NCBI RefSeq assembly: GCF_047549485.1
Contig: NZ_CP180191.1
Coordinates: 1,302,001 to 1,366,000, forward strand
Reading direction: 5' to 3'
Length of the DNA: 64,000 nt
Source of the DNA: Piscinibacterium candidicorallinum
GTDB lineage: Bacteria > Pseudomonadota > Gammaproteobacteria > Burkholderiales > Burkholderiaceae_C
Shown here: positions 1 to 9,227 of the stretch, in pieces
Layout of the letters: every line of letters starts with the position of its first letter
Position numbering within the stretch: the stretch's first letter is position 1
The notes under the pieces: generated by a model
What the model saw: the letters and a program-made list of their open reading frames with translations, nothing else
The model's database searches: none
Told to the model about the DNA's origin: nothing
Made by a program: the position numbers and the translations under genes

Positions 1-2
1 CC

Positions 3-1421
3 GGCGAGGACGTGTCCTTTCTGCGAATGGTGGAGCTGCAGGACCAGGTGGCCAATGTCCTGCGCGCCGACCCGAATATCAAGGACATGACCTCCTTCAT
101 CGGCGGTGGCGCGGGCGCCGGCAACACCGGGCGCATGTTCATCGTGCTCAAGCCCCGGGGCGAGCGCCCGCCCATGGCCAAGGTGCTCGAAGGCCTGCGG
201 GCCCGGGCGCGCACGGTGCCCGGCATCGCGGTCTATCTGCGGCCGGTGCAGAACCTGCAGCTCGGCGGCCGCCAGAGCAAGGCGCGCTACCAGTTCACCC
301 TGCAGAGCGTGAGTGCCGATTCGCTCAATGACTGGGCCAACAAGCTGCAGGACGTGCTGCGCAACGACCCGAAGTTCCGCGACGTGACCAGCGACAGCCA
401 GAACCGCGGCCTGCAGGCCAGCCTGCGCATCGATGAAGCCCGCGCTGCCGTGCTCGGCGTGAGCATGGCCGATCTGCGCAGCGCGCTGTACAGCGCGTTC
501 GGCGACAGGCAGGTCTCCACGATCTACACGTCTTCGAGCAGCTACCAGGTGATCCTCGAGGCCGATGACGCCTACCGCCAGTACACCGATGCGCTGACCC
601 GCATTGCCCTGCGCAGCAAGACGGGCGCGCTGGTGCCGCTGTCGTCCTTTGCCACGGTGGAACGCACGGTCGGACCCACGGCCGTGAACCATCAGGGCCA
701 GCTGCAGGCCATCACCCTGTCGTTCAACCTGGCGCCCAACGTGCCCCTGGGCGATGCGACCCGGCGCATCGACGAGGCGGTGCGCCAGATCCAGCTGCCG
801 GCCAGCGTCATCACCAGCTACGGCGGCGACGCCGCCGTCTTCCAGGAAAGCCAGGGCGGGCAGGCGGTGCTGCTGGTGGCCGCACTGTTCGTGATCTATG
901 TGCTGCTGGGCGTGCTCTACGAGAGCTATATCCACCCCATCACCATCCTCGCGGGCCTGCCCTCGGCGGCGGTGGGCGCGCTGCTCGCGCTCAAGCTCTT
1001 CGGCATGGAGCTGACGCTGATCGCCACCATCGGCATCCTGATGCTGATCGGCATCGTCAAGAAGAACGCCATCATGATGATCGACTTCGCCCTGCATGCG
1101 CAGCGCGAGCGGGGTACGAACCCGGCTGCGGCCATCCGTGAGGCCTGCGTGCTGCGCTTCCGGCCGATCATGATGACCACCCTGGCTGCACTCATGGGTG
1201 TGCTGCCGATTGCGGCGGGGCTGGGTGCCGGAGCCGAGCTGCGCCAGCCCCTCGGTGTGGCCGTGGTGGGCGGGCTGCTGTTCTCCCAAGCCATCACGCT
1301 CTACATCACGCCGGTGATCTATCTGTACCTGGACCGCTGGAGCGGCTCTGGCCCGCGCGTGCTGCCAGGCGATGCCGCGCCCGGACGCGCGGAGCCTGTG
1401 GCCGTGCCTTCGGGCGAATGA
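3..1421 (+). CDS. RND-family efflux transporter permease, C-terminal part (5' end outside window)
   Basis: Inner-membrane proton-driven drug or metabolite exporter of the hydrophobe/amphiphile RND class (MdtB/MdtC/MuxB-like). The reading frame is open from the first base, so the gene begins upstream; about 472 residues of a usual ~1030 are present. Visible are the second periplasmic porter and docking half, then the last membrane block with the family stretch GIVKKNAIMMIDFA and the following RFRPIMMTTLAALMGVLPIA segment that ends in an APVIYLYLD-type helix. The C-terminus is short and unremarkable. The next gene downstream resembles a decayed outer membrane factor, which fits an RND export operon. 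Substrate cannot be told from this part. Confidence 0.93.
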   Translation, partial: GEDVSFLRMVELQDQVANVLRADPNIKDMTSFIGGGAGAGNTGRMFIVLKPRGERPPMAKVLEGLRARARTVPGIAVYLRPVQNLQLGGRQSKARYQFTLQSVSADSLNDWANKLQDVLRNDPKFRDVTSDSQNRGLQASLRIDEARAAVLGVSMADLRSALYSAFGDRQVSTIYTSSSSYQVILEADDAYRQYTDALTRIALRSKTGALVPLSSFATVERTVGPTAVNHQGQLQAITLSFNLAPNVPLGDATRRIDEAVRQIQLPASVITSYGGDAAVFQESQGGQAVLLVAALFVIYVLLGVLYESYIHPITILAGLPSAAVGALLALKLFGMELTLIATIGILMLIGIVKKNAIMMIDFALHAQRERGTNPAAAIREACVLRFRPIMMTTLAALMGVLPIAAGLGAGAELRQPLGVAVVGGLLFSQAITLYITPVIYLYLDRWSGSGPRVLPGDAAPGRAEPVAVPSGE

Positions 1422-1595
1422 TGCGGCCCGCGCCCCATTGCGCGTTCCTGTGCACAAGGTTCCTTTGCTTTACATGCTTTCACATGCTGTCGGTGATCTG
1501 ACAAGCCCCGGTGCTTCCGCCAGCCAGCGGGCACCAAGTTCGCCGCCCCGGCTCTCAGTGCGGGTACCTGTCGCCATTCAAGAAAGGACGCAATC

Positions 1596-2765
1596 ATGAA
1601 GTCCAGTCACCGCGCCTCCGTATCTTCGCCATCGTCATTTGCGCCGTACAGCGGCCGGCTGCGGCCGGCGGCGCTCGCAGTGGTGCTGATGGTGCTCTGT
1701 GCTGCGCAATTCCCAGCGTCGGCCTCAACGCCTGTGCCGCGCCAGGCGGTCACTCTGTCGGGCCACGACGCTGTGCAGGACGCGGCTGATGGCTCGCTGC
1801 CTTGGGCGGCGGATGGCCAGCGCTGGTGGTCGCGCTTCGAGGACCCCACGCTCAACCTGCTGCAGGCCGTGCGCATCTCGCGCGGCGGCGAGCCAGTGGC
1901 GCCGCTGGTGCCCGGCGCCTCGCCGGATGTGGACCTCGTGCTGAGCTACATCGGTGCGCGCAGCTTTGCGCTGCGTCTGCGCGTGGCTCTGGAGGGCCGC
2001 GACATCACGGCGCGCCAGCTGGCTGTGGCCCGGCAATCCGGCAACAGCACCACGGCCATGCTCAACGCCCTCACCGAGCGCCTGCAGCGCATGGACGGTC
2101 TGGTGAATGTCTATGCCGGCAAGCAGGAGGAGTTTTCTGGGCATCTGGCCCAGCTCACGGGCATGTCGCCGGCCGGCATCAGCCGTACCCTGCCCACCCC
2201 CAGCAGCATCATCGAGCTGCCCGTGGTGCATGCCCCTGTACCGCTGCGCCTGCCCGCCAGCCTCGCAGCGGGTCTGGGTGGAGCCTCATCTTCCGGCTCG
2301 GACGCCGCATGGATCTACCCGATCTCCGCAGCCACCGAGAGTAAGGCTGCAGCCCTGCACGCCAAGGCCGCCAAGGCGGATGCGCACGCACAGCGAACCA
2401 AGGGCAGCACCACGGCCACCCAGACAGCGAATGCGGCGGCCGCCACGCTGGAGCAGACACTCGCCCGCAGCCTGACCGTGCTCGGTGCCAGTGCCACCCG
2501 CACACTGAATGCGCTGGCGCGGCTGGAATCTGCGCAGCGCCAGGAGGGCATGCTGGCGGTGGACGCGCCGGAAGGGCGCGCGCTGGAGCTGGAGCGTCTG
2601 GAGCGGCAGCAGGCCACCGTGGCTCTGGCCGATGCTGCGGCCGAGGCCATCACTGAAACCGCGCTGGCCTGGGTGGACCTGTTTGCACAGACCCGCGGCC
2701 AGCTGCTGCCCGATCCCCTGCTCGCGCAGCAGCCTGATGCGGAGGACGCGGCACCGGAGCAGTAA
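1596..2765 (+). CDS. Divergent/degenerate outer-membrane-factor (TolC/NodT-like) exported protein
   Basis: 389 residues. A basic N-terminus and hydrophobic stretch (about residues 26-45) ending ASAS look like an ordinary signal peptide. Directly after it comes QRWWSRFEDPTLNLL, which matches the conserved opening of NodT-type outer membrane factors (W-W-x-x-F-x-D-P-x-L). The rest is Ala/Gln-rich helix (about 100-150 and 255-370) with a low-complexity linker, and no convincing barrel strands; typical family members are 450-500 residues. It follows the RND permease on the same strand after 174 bp, where an OMF gene is expected. Either a strongly diverged pump partner or a remnant that kept an open frame. 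Function uncertain. Confidence 0.6.
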   Translation: MKSSHRASVSSPSSFAPYSGRLRPAALAVVLMVLCAAQFPASASTPVPRQAVTLSGHDAVQDAADGSLPWAADGQRWWSRFEDPTLNLLQAVRISRGGEPVAPLVPGASPDVDLVLSYIGARSFALRLRVALEGRDITARQLAVARQSGNSTTAMLNALTERLQRMDGLVNVYAGKQEEFSGHLAQLTGMSPAGISRTLPTPSSIIELPVVHAPVPLRLPASLAAGLGGASSSGSDAAWIYPISAATESKAAALHAKAAKADAHAQRTKGSTTATQTANAAAATLEQTLARSLTVLGASATRTLNALARLESAQRQEGMLAVDAPEGRALELERLERQQATVALADAAAEAITETALAWVDLFAQTRGQLLPDPLLAQQPDAEDAAPEQ

Positions 2766-2852
2766 TGCGTGCAGGTTGCGGCATCGGTGGTCGTTGCTGC
2801 GGCGCCAGGTGCCCGCCAGTGTGGTCTGCGCTTGTGCTTCTCGCCTAATCCA

Positions 2853-2888
2853 TGCGGTTCTTCAGCCCGTTTGGCCTGAAGAACCGCA
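2853..2888. terminator. 13-bp perfect inverted repeat between convergent genes
   Basis: TGCGGTTCTTCAG and its exact complement are separated by 10 bases, between the convergent OMF-like gene and matB. The stem is strong enough to serve both directions. No T-run follows on the plus strand, so this may be a processing or Rho-related hairpin rather than a classical intrinsic terminator. Confidence 0.55.
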
Positions 2889-2943
2889 CCAGACGGCCTT
2901 CTCGTCGATCAGGGGGCTTGCGCTGGCGGGCGCAGGCGCTTCT

Positions 2944-4512
2944 TTACTTGAAGGTGGCGGCGTAGGTCTCGCGCAGCACGTTCTTCTGCACCTTGCCCAT
3001 GGTGTTGCGCGGCAGCTCGGCCAGCACCCAGATGCGCTTGGGCACCTTGAAGGCGGCAATCTCGCCCTTGAGCTTGGTGATCAGCGCGTCGCCATCCAGT
3101 TGCGCGCCCGCTTTGGGGATGACCACGGCGCAGACCGCCTCGCCGAAGTCGGGGTGCGGCACGCCGATCACGGCGCTCTCGTCCACGCCGGGCTGGTCGT
3201 CAAGCCAGCCTTCAATTTCCTTGGGGTAGACGTTGTAGCCGCCGGTGATGATGAGATCCTTGCTGCGGCCCACGATCGTCACGTAGCCGTCGCCCGAGAG
3301 CTTGCCCACGTCGCCGGTCTTGAAGAAGCCGTCGGCCGTGAACTCTGCGGCCGTCTTCTCCGGCATCTTCCAGTAGCCGGCAAACACGTTCGGCCCCTTG
3401 ACCTCGATGCCGCCGATCTCGCCTGCGGCGCATGGCTTGCCGCCGTCGCCCATGATGCGCAGCTGTACGCCGGGCAGGGCCGGGCCCACGGTGCCGGCGC
3501 GGCGGTCTGCGGCTTGGCCGGCACCTTTCGGGTGATAGGGGTTGGAGGTCAGCATGATGGTCTCGCTCATGCCGTAGCGCTCCAGGATCATCTGCCCGGT
3601 AGCCTGCGCAAACTGGCGGTGCGTCTCGGCCAGCAGCGGCGCGCTGCCGCTGATGAACAGGCGCATGCCCTTGCACTGCTTGCGCGTCAGTTCGGGCTGC
3701 GCCAGCAGGCGCACATACATGGTGGGCACACCCATGAACACGGTGGCGTGGGGCAGCAGCTTCACGGCCTCGCCGGCGTCGAACTTGTTGCACCAGATCA
3801 TGCGGGCGCCGGCCAGCAGCGCCGCATGGCAGGCCACGAACAGGCCGTGCACATGGAAGATGGGCAGCGCATGCAGCAGCACGTCCTTCTCGCTGAAGCC
3901 CCAGAAGCGGTGCAGGGTCTGCGCATTGGAGAGCATGTTGCCGTGGGTGAGCATGGCGCCCTTGCTGCGGCCGGTGGTACCGCTGGTGTAGAGGATGCAG
4001 GCGAGATCGCTCGCATCCCGGTCCAACGTGGCAAAGGTGTCTGCATGGCGGCTGGCTGCAGCCAGCAGGCTCTGCGGTGCGGTCAGGTTGGGCGCCGCAT
4101 CCAGCGTGAACACATGGGCTACGCCGTGGCGCTGGGCAATGGGCGCCAGCGTGGCCAGCGTTGAGCTTGCGCACACCAGCACGGCGGGCTGCGCGTCGCC
4201 GATGAAGTAGTCCATCTCCGCGGCCTGATAAGCCGTGTTCAGCGGCAAGTACACGTACCCGGCGCGCAGCACGGCGAGATACAGCATCAGGTTTTCGACG
4301 CTCTTGTCCACCTGCACGGCCACGCGGCTGCCAGCGGGCAGCTTCAGGCTGGCCAGCAGGTTGGCGATACGGCCGGACGCGCCGAGCACATCGGCCCAGC
4401 TCCAGGCACGCATGTCGGTGCTGTCGGCCGGCAGGATGGCGGCGGCACGCAGCGAGCGGCCGTGCTGTTTGTGGATGGCGGCTTCAAAGGCAGAGAAGAG
4501 GTTGCTGTTCAT
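2944..4512 (-). CDS. matB: Malonyl-CoA synthetase (AMP-forming acyl-CoA ligase)
   Basis: Activates malonate (possibly methylmalonate) to its CoA thioester with ATP in the cytoplasm. 522 residues, the normal MatB length. Adenylate-forming motifs are present in order: YTSGTTGRSKGAM (P-loop-like), LPIFHVHGL, ERYGMSET, the GFFKTGDVG hinge, and the C-terminal GKVQKNVLRE containing the catalytic lysine. The N-terminus and HVHGLF segment are typical of MatB rather than fatty-acid ligases. It is last in a minus-strand operon after a crotonase-fold gene (45-bp gap) and a Bug receptor, suggesting uptake and activation of a dicarboxylic acid. Exact substrate is inferred. Confidence 0.85.
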   Translation of the reverse strand: MNSNLFSAFEAAIHKQHGRSLRAAAILPADSTDMRAWSWADVLGASGRIANLLASLKLPAGSRVAVQVDKSVENLMLYLAVLRAGYVYLPLNTAYQAAEMDYFIGDAQPAVLVCASSTLATLAPIAQRHGVAHVFTLDAAPNLTAPQSLLAAASRHADTFATLDRDASDLACILYTSGTTGRSKGAMLTHGNMLSNAQTLHRFWGFSEKDVLLHALPIFHVHGLFVACHAALLAGARMIWCNKFDAGEAVKLLPHATVFMGVPTMYVRLLAQPELTRKQCKGMRLFISGSAPLLAETHRQFAQATGQMILERYGMSETIMLTSNPYHPKGAGQAADRRAGTVGPALPGVQLRIMGDGGKPCAAGEIGGIEVKGPNVFAGYWKMPEKTAAEFTADGFFKTGDVGKLSGDGYVTIVGRSKDLIITGGYNVYPKEIEGWLDDQPGVDESAVIGVPHPDFGEAVCAVVIPKAGAQLDGDALITKLKGEIAAFKVPKRIWVLAELPRNTMGKVQKNVLRETYAATFK

Positions 4513-4557
4513 GGTTGGTGCGCAGCGCGTCGCTGCGGGTGGATGTCGCGGGAACGT

Positions 4558-5349
4558 TCAGGGCTTGCCAAAGTGCGGCGCGCGCCGCTCAAGAAACGCG
4601 AGGATGCCTTCGCGGTAGTCCGGTGAATCAAGAAACACATAGGGGTCTGGGCACTGCCCGCGCGCCAACTGCTTGGCCACAGCGACAGCGGCGGGTGCCG
4701 TCTGACTCACGCGGCGCGCGAGATCGGCCAGCTGCCATTCAAAGCCGGCGCGCGGCCACACATGCTGCAGCATGCCCAGGGCCAGAGCGCGCGGCGCCTC
4801 GATCAGCTCTCCGCTCACCAGCAGGCCCATGGTGGCCGCGCGGCCGAAGGCGCTGCTGACCACCTGCCACTCAAAGGGCGCCAGCGGAAAGCCCTTGTGA
4901 AGCACCGGCGCACCGAAGCGTGCGTCGTTGTTGGCCACCCGCAGATCGCAGCAGGCGGTCAGCTCCAGGCCGCCGCCCACGCAGTCGCCCTCGATGCCGG
5001 CGATCAGCGGCTTGTCCAGCGCCAGCAGGGCGGTCAGTGCCGGGCGAATGACGTCCTCGTGATAGGCCGTGCCTGTGGCTCGGTCATGCCGCACCGTGGG
5101 CATTTCGGAGATGTCCGCCCCCGCGCAGAATTGGCCGCCCACGCCGCGCAGCACGATGCAGCGCACCGCCGGCATGTCGGCCAGCAGCCGGGCACTCTGC
5201 GTGATCTGGTGCCACATCGCCACCGTCAGCGCATTGCGCCGCGCCGGATTGCTGATGTGCAGGGTGGCGATCGGGCCGTCAAGGACCAGATTGATCTGGC
5301 CCGGCGCGGCCGGGTTAGCGGCCGCGCGGGGGTGCGATGCCTCGCCCAT
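4558..5349 (-). CDS. Enoyl-CoA hydratase/isomerase (crotonase) family protein lacking the second catalytic Glu
   Basis: 263-residue crotonase-fold CoA enzyme. The oxyanion-hole segment QFCAGADISEM and the GGGLELTACCDLRVA helix are clear, so the first acid (Glu144 of rat hydratase) is kept. The segment that normally reads GxPE(I/V)xLG reads FGAPVLHKGFP, so the second catalytic acid (Glu164) is Val. A canonical hydratase is therefore unlikely; isomerases and the YgfG-type methylmalonyl-CoA decarboxylases also lack it. Its ATG overlaps the stop of the upstream Bug gene (ATGA), implying translational coupling, and matB follows. Decarboxylation of (methyl)malonyl-CoA is an inference from context. 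Confidence 0.8.
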   Translation of the reverse strand: MGEASHPRAAANPAAPGQINLVLDGPIATLHISNPARRNALTVAMWHQITQSARLLADMPAVRCIVLRGVGGQFCAGADISEMPTVRHDRATGTAYHEDVIRPALTALLALDKPLIAGIEGDCVGGGLELTACCDLRVANNDARFGAPVLHKGFPLAPFEWQVVSSAFGRAATMGLLVSGELIEAPRALALGMLQHVWPRAGFEWQLADLARRVSQTAPAAVAVAKQLARGQCPDPYVFLDSPDYREGILAFLERRAPHFGKP

Positions 5350-6338
5350 CAGTCGAGCTTGGCTCCCGAGGTCTTGGTCACCTGCGCCCAGCGTGTGATC
5401 TCGGCCTGGATGAAGCGGGTGAAGGCTTCGGGGCTCATGGCCACGTTCGTGTCCGAACCATTGTTGGTCCAGGTTTCGCGCAACTCCGGCGACTGAAGCG
5501 CGTCACTGACTTCCTTGTGCATGCGTTTGAGGATCTCAGGCGGCGTGCCCTTGATGCCCCAGATGCCGTACCAGGTCGAGACTTCATAGCCGGGCAGGCC
5601 GGCCTCCGCCGCCGTGGGCAGGTTGGGGAAGCCGGGCGCGCGGGTCTTGGAGGCCACAGCCAGCGCCTTGATGCGGCCACCGCGGATATGCTGCGCGCTC
5701 GAACCCAGGCCATCAAACATCATGTCCACGCTGCCGCCGATCAGGTCGGTCAGTGCCGGGCCGGCGCCGCGGTACGGAATGTGCGTGATGAAGGTCTTGG
5801 TCTGCTGCTTGAACAGCTCGCCTGCCATGTGGTGTGAGGTGCCGTTGCCCGCGCTGCCGTAGTTGAGCTTGGCGGGGTTCTTGCGCAGGAAGTCCAGCAG
5901 GCCCTTCAGATCATTGGCCGGCACCTTCTGCGGATTGACCACGATCACCTGCGGCGGGTTGGCGATCATCGTCAGGGGCAGCAGGTCTCGCGTGATGTCG
6001 TAGTCCAGCTTCGGGTAGAAGCTCGGCGCGATCGAGTGGTGCACCGCGCCCACAAAGAAGGTGTAGCCGTCACCGGCCTGCTTGGCAGCAAAGCTCGCGC
6101 CCACCGTGCCCCCGGCTCCGCCTCGGTTGTCGATGATGACCTGCTGGCCCAGCTGCTTGGACAGGCGTGCCGCCAGCGGGCGTGCAAACGCATCCGTGCC
6201 GCCCCCAGCCGGGAAAGGCACTACGAGCGTGATGGGCTTGGCCGGCCAGCTCTGTGCAAGTGCCGGTGCGCTGGTCGCGGCCAGCAGTCCGACGCCGGCG
6301 ACGAGCGCGGTGGTCAGGCGGGTGAGGGTGGAACGCAT
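5349..6338 (-). CDS. Bug-family (tripartite tricarboxylate transporter type) periplasmic solute-binding protein
   Basis: 329 residues. The ATG at 6338 is chosen because AAGGAG lies 7 bases before it and the residues after it form a clean signal peptide (MRSTLTRL... ending ALAQ), followed by the family opening WPAKPITLVVPFPAGGGTD. Other family marks are VIDNRGGAGGTVG and HIPYRGAGPALTDLIGG. Bug proteins bind small carboxylates or amino acids in the periplasm; most are orphans without dedicated TctA/TctB genes, as here. First gene of an operon with a crotonase-like enzyme and MatB, which suggests a dicarboxylate such as malonate as ligand (inference). Divergent from phoX. Confidence 0.9.
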   Translation of the reverse strand: MRSTLTRLTTALVAGVGLLAATSAPALAQSWPAKPITLVVPFPAGGGTDAFARPLAARLSKQLGQQVIIDNRGGAGGTVGASFAAKQAGDGYTFFVGAVHHSIAPSFYPKLDYDITRDLLPLTMIANPPQVIVVNPQKVPANDLKGLLDFLRKNPAKLNYGSAGNGTSHHMAGELFKQQTKTFITHIPYRGAGPALTDLIGGSVDMMFDGLGSSAQHIRGGRIKALAVASKTRAPGFPNLPTAAEAGLPGYEVSTWYGIWGIKGTPPEILKRMHKEVSDALQSPELRETWTNNGSDTNVAMSPEAFTRFIQAEITRWAQVTKTSGAKLD

Positions 6339-6526
6339 CAGGCAGTCTCCTTGTTGTGCTGTGACGTCCGCGTTCGGGTGCGAGCAGCGCGGCGTGTCTG
6401 GCATTGGAGATTGTGACAGTGCCACCGAGCCTCCGCACTTTCCCGAGGTGTGAGCAGCCTTTCCCGGAGGTGTGGAGTACCGCGGCGCGCGCGCTGTCAT
6501 GCAAGGGATAACCCTTTATCGCCGTC

Positions 6527-6544
6527 CTGTAACCCGGCTGTAGC
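6527..6544 (+). promoter_or_regulatory. Candidate Pho box upstream of phoX
   Basis: CTGTAAC-CCGG-CTGTAGC: two 7-mers at 11-bp spacing, the layout of a PhoB box (consensus CTGTCAT repeats). A perfect CTGTCAT at 6494-6500 sits exactly 33 bp (three 11-bp steps) upstream on the same face. It lies about 95 bp before the chosen phoX start. The rest of the 300-bp divergent space between the Bug gene and phoX shows no other clear signal. Confidence 0.55.
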
Positions 6545-6638
6545 AGAAATGACATCGACGGCACCGAGACTGCCGCCCGGGGCCTATGTCGGCCACCCAC
6601 GGAACACCAGCAGTGCCGCGGAAGCGGCCGGAGGAAGC

Positions 6639-8987
6639 ATGAACGGAATCACGCGTCGGGAACTGATGTCTCTCGAAATCACGGCTGACATCGAGCAGGT
6701 CGGCACCAATCCGAGCACCACCGAGAACTTCATGAGCTTGGTGCACAAGCGCATGGACCGCCGCCAGATGCTGCGCGTCTCAGGCGGCGGCGTGACCCTG
6801 GCCGCCATCGGCAGCATGGGCCTGACCGCCTGCGGCAGCGACAGCAGCCCCGCGCCGGCCCCGACACCTGCACCGGTGGCCCCGCAGCCCATCACCACGC
6901 TGAACTTCAGCGCCGTGAGCAAGTCTCTGGCCGACCGTTTCATCGTGCCCACCGGCTACACCGCCCGCGTGGTCTACCGCACTGGCGACCCGATTGCCGC
7001 CGGCGTGCCCGCCTACACCAACGCTGGCACCGATGACCCCGCCACCTACGACCGCCGCGCTGGCGACTGCCATGACGGTGTCGAGTACTACGGCCTGAAT
7101 GACGCCGGCACCGCACGCGATGTGAACGGCAGCAACCGCGGCATCCTGGCGATGAACCACGAGTACGTCGTGCCCCAGTTCCTCCACCAGAACGGCGTGA
7201 CCGCCGGCACCACCCGCGTGCAGGCCGAAGTGGATCGCGAGATCGCCATGCACGGCGTGTCTGTCGTCGAGATGATGAAGCAGAACGCCAGCGGCGCCTT
7301 TGACGCGACCGGCACCTGGGGCTATGTGCAGAACTCCGCACGCAACCGCCGTATCACCGCAGCCACGCCGATCGAAATCTCCGGCCCGCTGCGCGGCAAT
7401 GCCGCCATGGTCACCAAGTACAGCCCGACCGGTGTGCGCACCCGCGGCACCCTGAACAACTGCGGCACGGGCACCAGCTTCTGGGGCACCCTGCTGACCT
7501 GCGAGGAAAACTGGGCAGGCTACTTCCTGCGCCCCAGCGCCACCGACAACCTCAACCGCAGCGCCAAGGAGATCTTTGCCCTGCAGCGCTACGGTGTGGG
7601 TGGTGACCGCTACGGCTGGAGCCGCGTGACCGCCGCCAACGCCGCCGACCAGGACAACTACGCCCGCTGGACAGCCACCGTCACCCCCGGTGCAACGGCC
7701 GCCGATGACTACCGCAACGTGGCCAACACCTTCGGCTGGGTGGTCGAAATCGACCCCTATGACGTGACCGCTGTGCCCAAGAAGCGCACCGCCATGGGAC
7801 GCTTTGCACACGAGGCCTGCGTGGCCAACACGCCGGTGGTCGGCCAGCCCCTGGCCTTCTACATGGGCGACGACTCCCGTGGCGACTACATCTACAAGTT
7901 CGTCTCCGAAGCTGTGTGGAGCGCCGACGACGCCAATGCCACCAACCGCATGGCGATCGGTGACAAGTACCTAGACCGCGGCACCCTGTACGTGGCCAAG
8001 TTCAACGCTGACGGCACCGGCACCTGGCTGCCCATCACCCTGGCTGCCGTGCAGGCCGCCCAGGCTGCCGCCGGTGGCACCCCCGCCTACGTGTTTGCGG
8101 ACCAGGCCGATGTGCAGCTGAACACCCGCCTGGCTGCTGACGCCCTGGGCGCCACGCCGATGGACCGCCCGGAGTGGGGCGCCGTGAACTACGCCACGCG
8201 CGACATCTACTTCACGATGACCGAGGCCAATGCCAGCGCGGGCCGCACCGGCCGCCGCGCGGACAACATCGACGGCGCCAACCCCCGCTTCTATCAGGAC
8301 CAGCGCGGCGCCACGCCCAGCGGTGCAGCAGCCACCACCAACACGGGCAACACCTTTGGCCACATCGTGCGCATGGCTGAGACCAACCAGAACGCAGGCA
8401 GCACCACCTTCAACTGGGACGTGTTCCTCTTCGGCGCACAGGCCGATTCCGACCCCGCCCGCGTGAACCTGTCCGGCCTGACCAGCGCCAACGACTTCGC
8501 GCGCCCCGATGGCCTGTGGTTCAGCCCGAATACCGGCCTGGCCTGGATCCAGACGGACGACTCCGGCGCCCTGCTGGACCAGACCAACTGCATGATGCTG
8601 GCCTGCGTGGCCGGCCGCGTGGGTGATGGCCAGGTGCTGGCCGCCCAGCCCGCCAGCACCGCCGCCGTCGGTAGCACGCCCGCTGGCGCACAGCTGGCCG
8701 CCACGCGCGTGGGCCGTCAGGTCACCGAGAGCACGCTCAAGCGCTTCCTGGTCGGCCCGCTGGACTGCGAAATCACCGGCGTGATCGAAACCCCGGATGG
8801 CCGCACCATGTTCGTGAACGTGCAGCACCCCGGTGAAGACACACCCAACGCCGCCATCCCCACGCCGGCTTCCTACACCAGCTTCTGGCCCACGGCTGAA
8901 AAGGGTGCCGCTGGCGCAACGCCGGCCCGACCGCTGTCGGCCACGGTGGTCATCACCAAGACGGACGGTGGCCGCATCGGCAGCTGA
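6639..8987 (+). CDS. phoX: PhoX-family alkaline phosphatase (DUF839), Tat-exported probable lipoprotein
   Basis: 782 residues from the ATG at 6639, preceded by GGAGGAAG at good spacing; MSLEITAD at 6666 is an alternative. Residues ~30-60 hold a twin-arginine signal (DRRQMLRVSGGG), a hydrophobic stretch and LTACGS, a lipobox-like site, then an Ala/Pro-rich linker. Thus export folded by Tat and probably membrane anchoring. The body has PhoX features: GILAMNHEYV, NNCGTGTSFWGTLLTCEENW, the acidic metal-binding segments, and PDGLWFSPNTGLAWIQTD. PhoX is a Ca/Fe-dependent phosphomonoesterase usually induced by phosphate starvation; the nearby Pho box and ppx/ppk fit that. Ends ahead of an intrinsic terminator. 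Confidence 0.9.
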   Translation: MNGITRRELMSLEITADIEQVGTNPSTTENFMSLVHKRMDRRQMLRVSGGGVTLAAIGSMGLTACGSDSSPAPAPTPAPVAPQPITTLNFSAVSKSLADRFIVPTGYTARVVYRTGDPIAAGVPAYTNAGTDDPATYDRRAGDCHDGVEYYGLNDAGTARDVNGSNRGILAMNHEYVVPQFLHQNGVTAGTTRVQAEVDREIAMHGVSVVEMMKQNASGAFDATGTWGYVQNSARNRRITAATPIEISGPLRGNAAMVTKYSPTGVRTRGTLNNCGTGTSFWGTLLTCEENWAGYFLRPSATDNLNRSAKEIFALQRYGVGGDRYGWSRVTAANAADQDNYARWTATVTPGATAADDYRNVANTFGWVVEIDPYDVTAVPKKRTAMGRFAHEACVANTPVVGQPLAFYMGDDSRGDYIYKFVSEAVWSADDANATNRMAIGDKYLDRGTLYVAKFNADGTGTWLPITLAAVQAAQAAAGGTPAYVFADQADVQLNTRLAADALGATPMDRPEWGAVNYATRDIYFTMTEANASAGRTGRRADNIDGANPRFYQDQRGATPSGAAATTNTGNTFGHIVRMAETNQNAGSTTFNWDVFLFGAQADSDPARVNLSGLTSANDFARPDGLWFSPNTGLAWIQTDDSGALLDQTNCMMLACVAGRVGDGQVLAAQPASTAAVGSTPAGAQLAATRVGRQVTESTLKRFLVGPLDCEITGVIETPDGRTMFVNVQHPGEDTPNAAIPTPASYTSFWPTAEKGAAGATPARPLSATVVITKTDGGRIGS

Positions 8988-9107
8988 TGGTGACTTGACG
9001 CGGCGGTGAGCGATTCATCGCCGCGTCATTCAAGAACCGCATACTTCCCTCATAACGATGGTGTCTCCAAGCTGATCGTTCAGCACCCCTCTGATGATCG
9101 GTCTTCG

Positions 9108-9137
9108 AGCCTGCGCATTCCGCAGGCTTTTTTCTTT
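9108..9137 (+). terminator. Intrinsic terminator downstream of phoX
   Basis: AGCCTGCG and CGCAGGCT pair around a 5-base loop, followed by a T-rich tail (TTTTTCTTT). It ends phoX transcription and lies before the chosen ppx start, which argues against upstream ppx start codons that would span it. Confidence 0.85.
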
Positions 9138-9227
9138 GTGGAGACCGACCAAAAAGGCGCGCTCAAGAGGGCCGAGGGTTTTCCCACTATGCTCGTTGCC
9201 AGTCCATATCTACAGAACACGAAGAGC

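Noticed and set aside
2509..4164. 551-codon plus-strand frame across the end of the OMF-like gene and matB
   Set aside because: It runs antisense through matB, whose motifs are complete; residues are of low complexity and His/Gly-rich.
6780..7811. Long open frame on the minus strand inside phoX (343 codons)
   Set aside because: Gly/Ala/Val/His-rich composition with no domain or motif; it mirrors the GC-rich third-position bias of phoX on the other strand.
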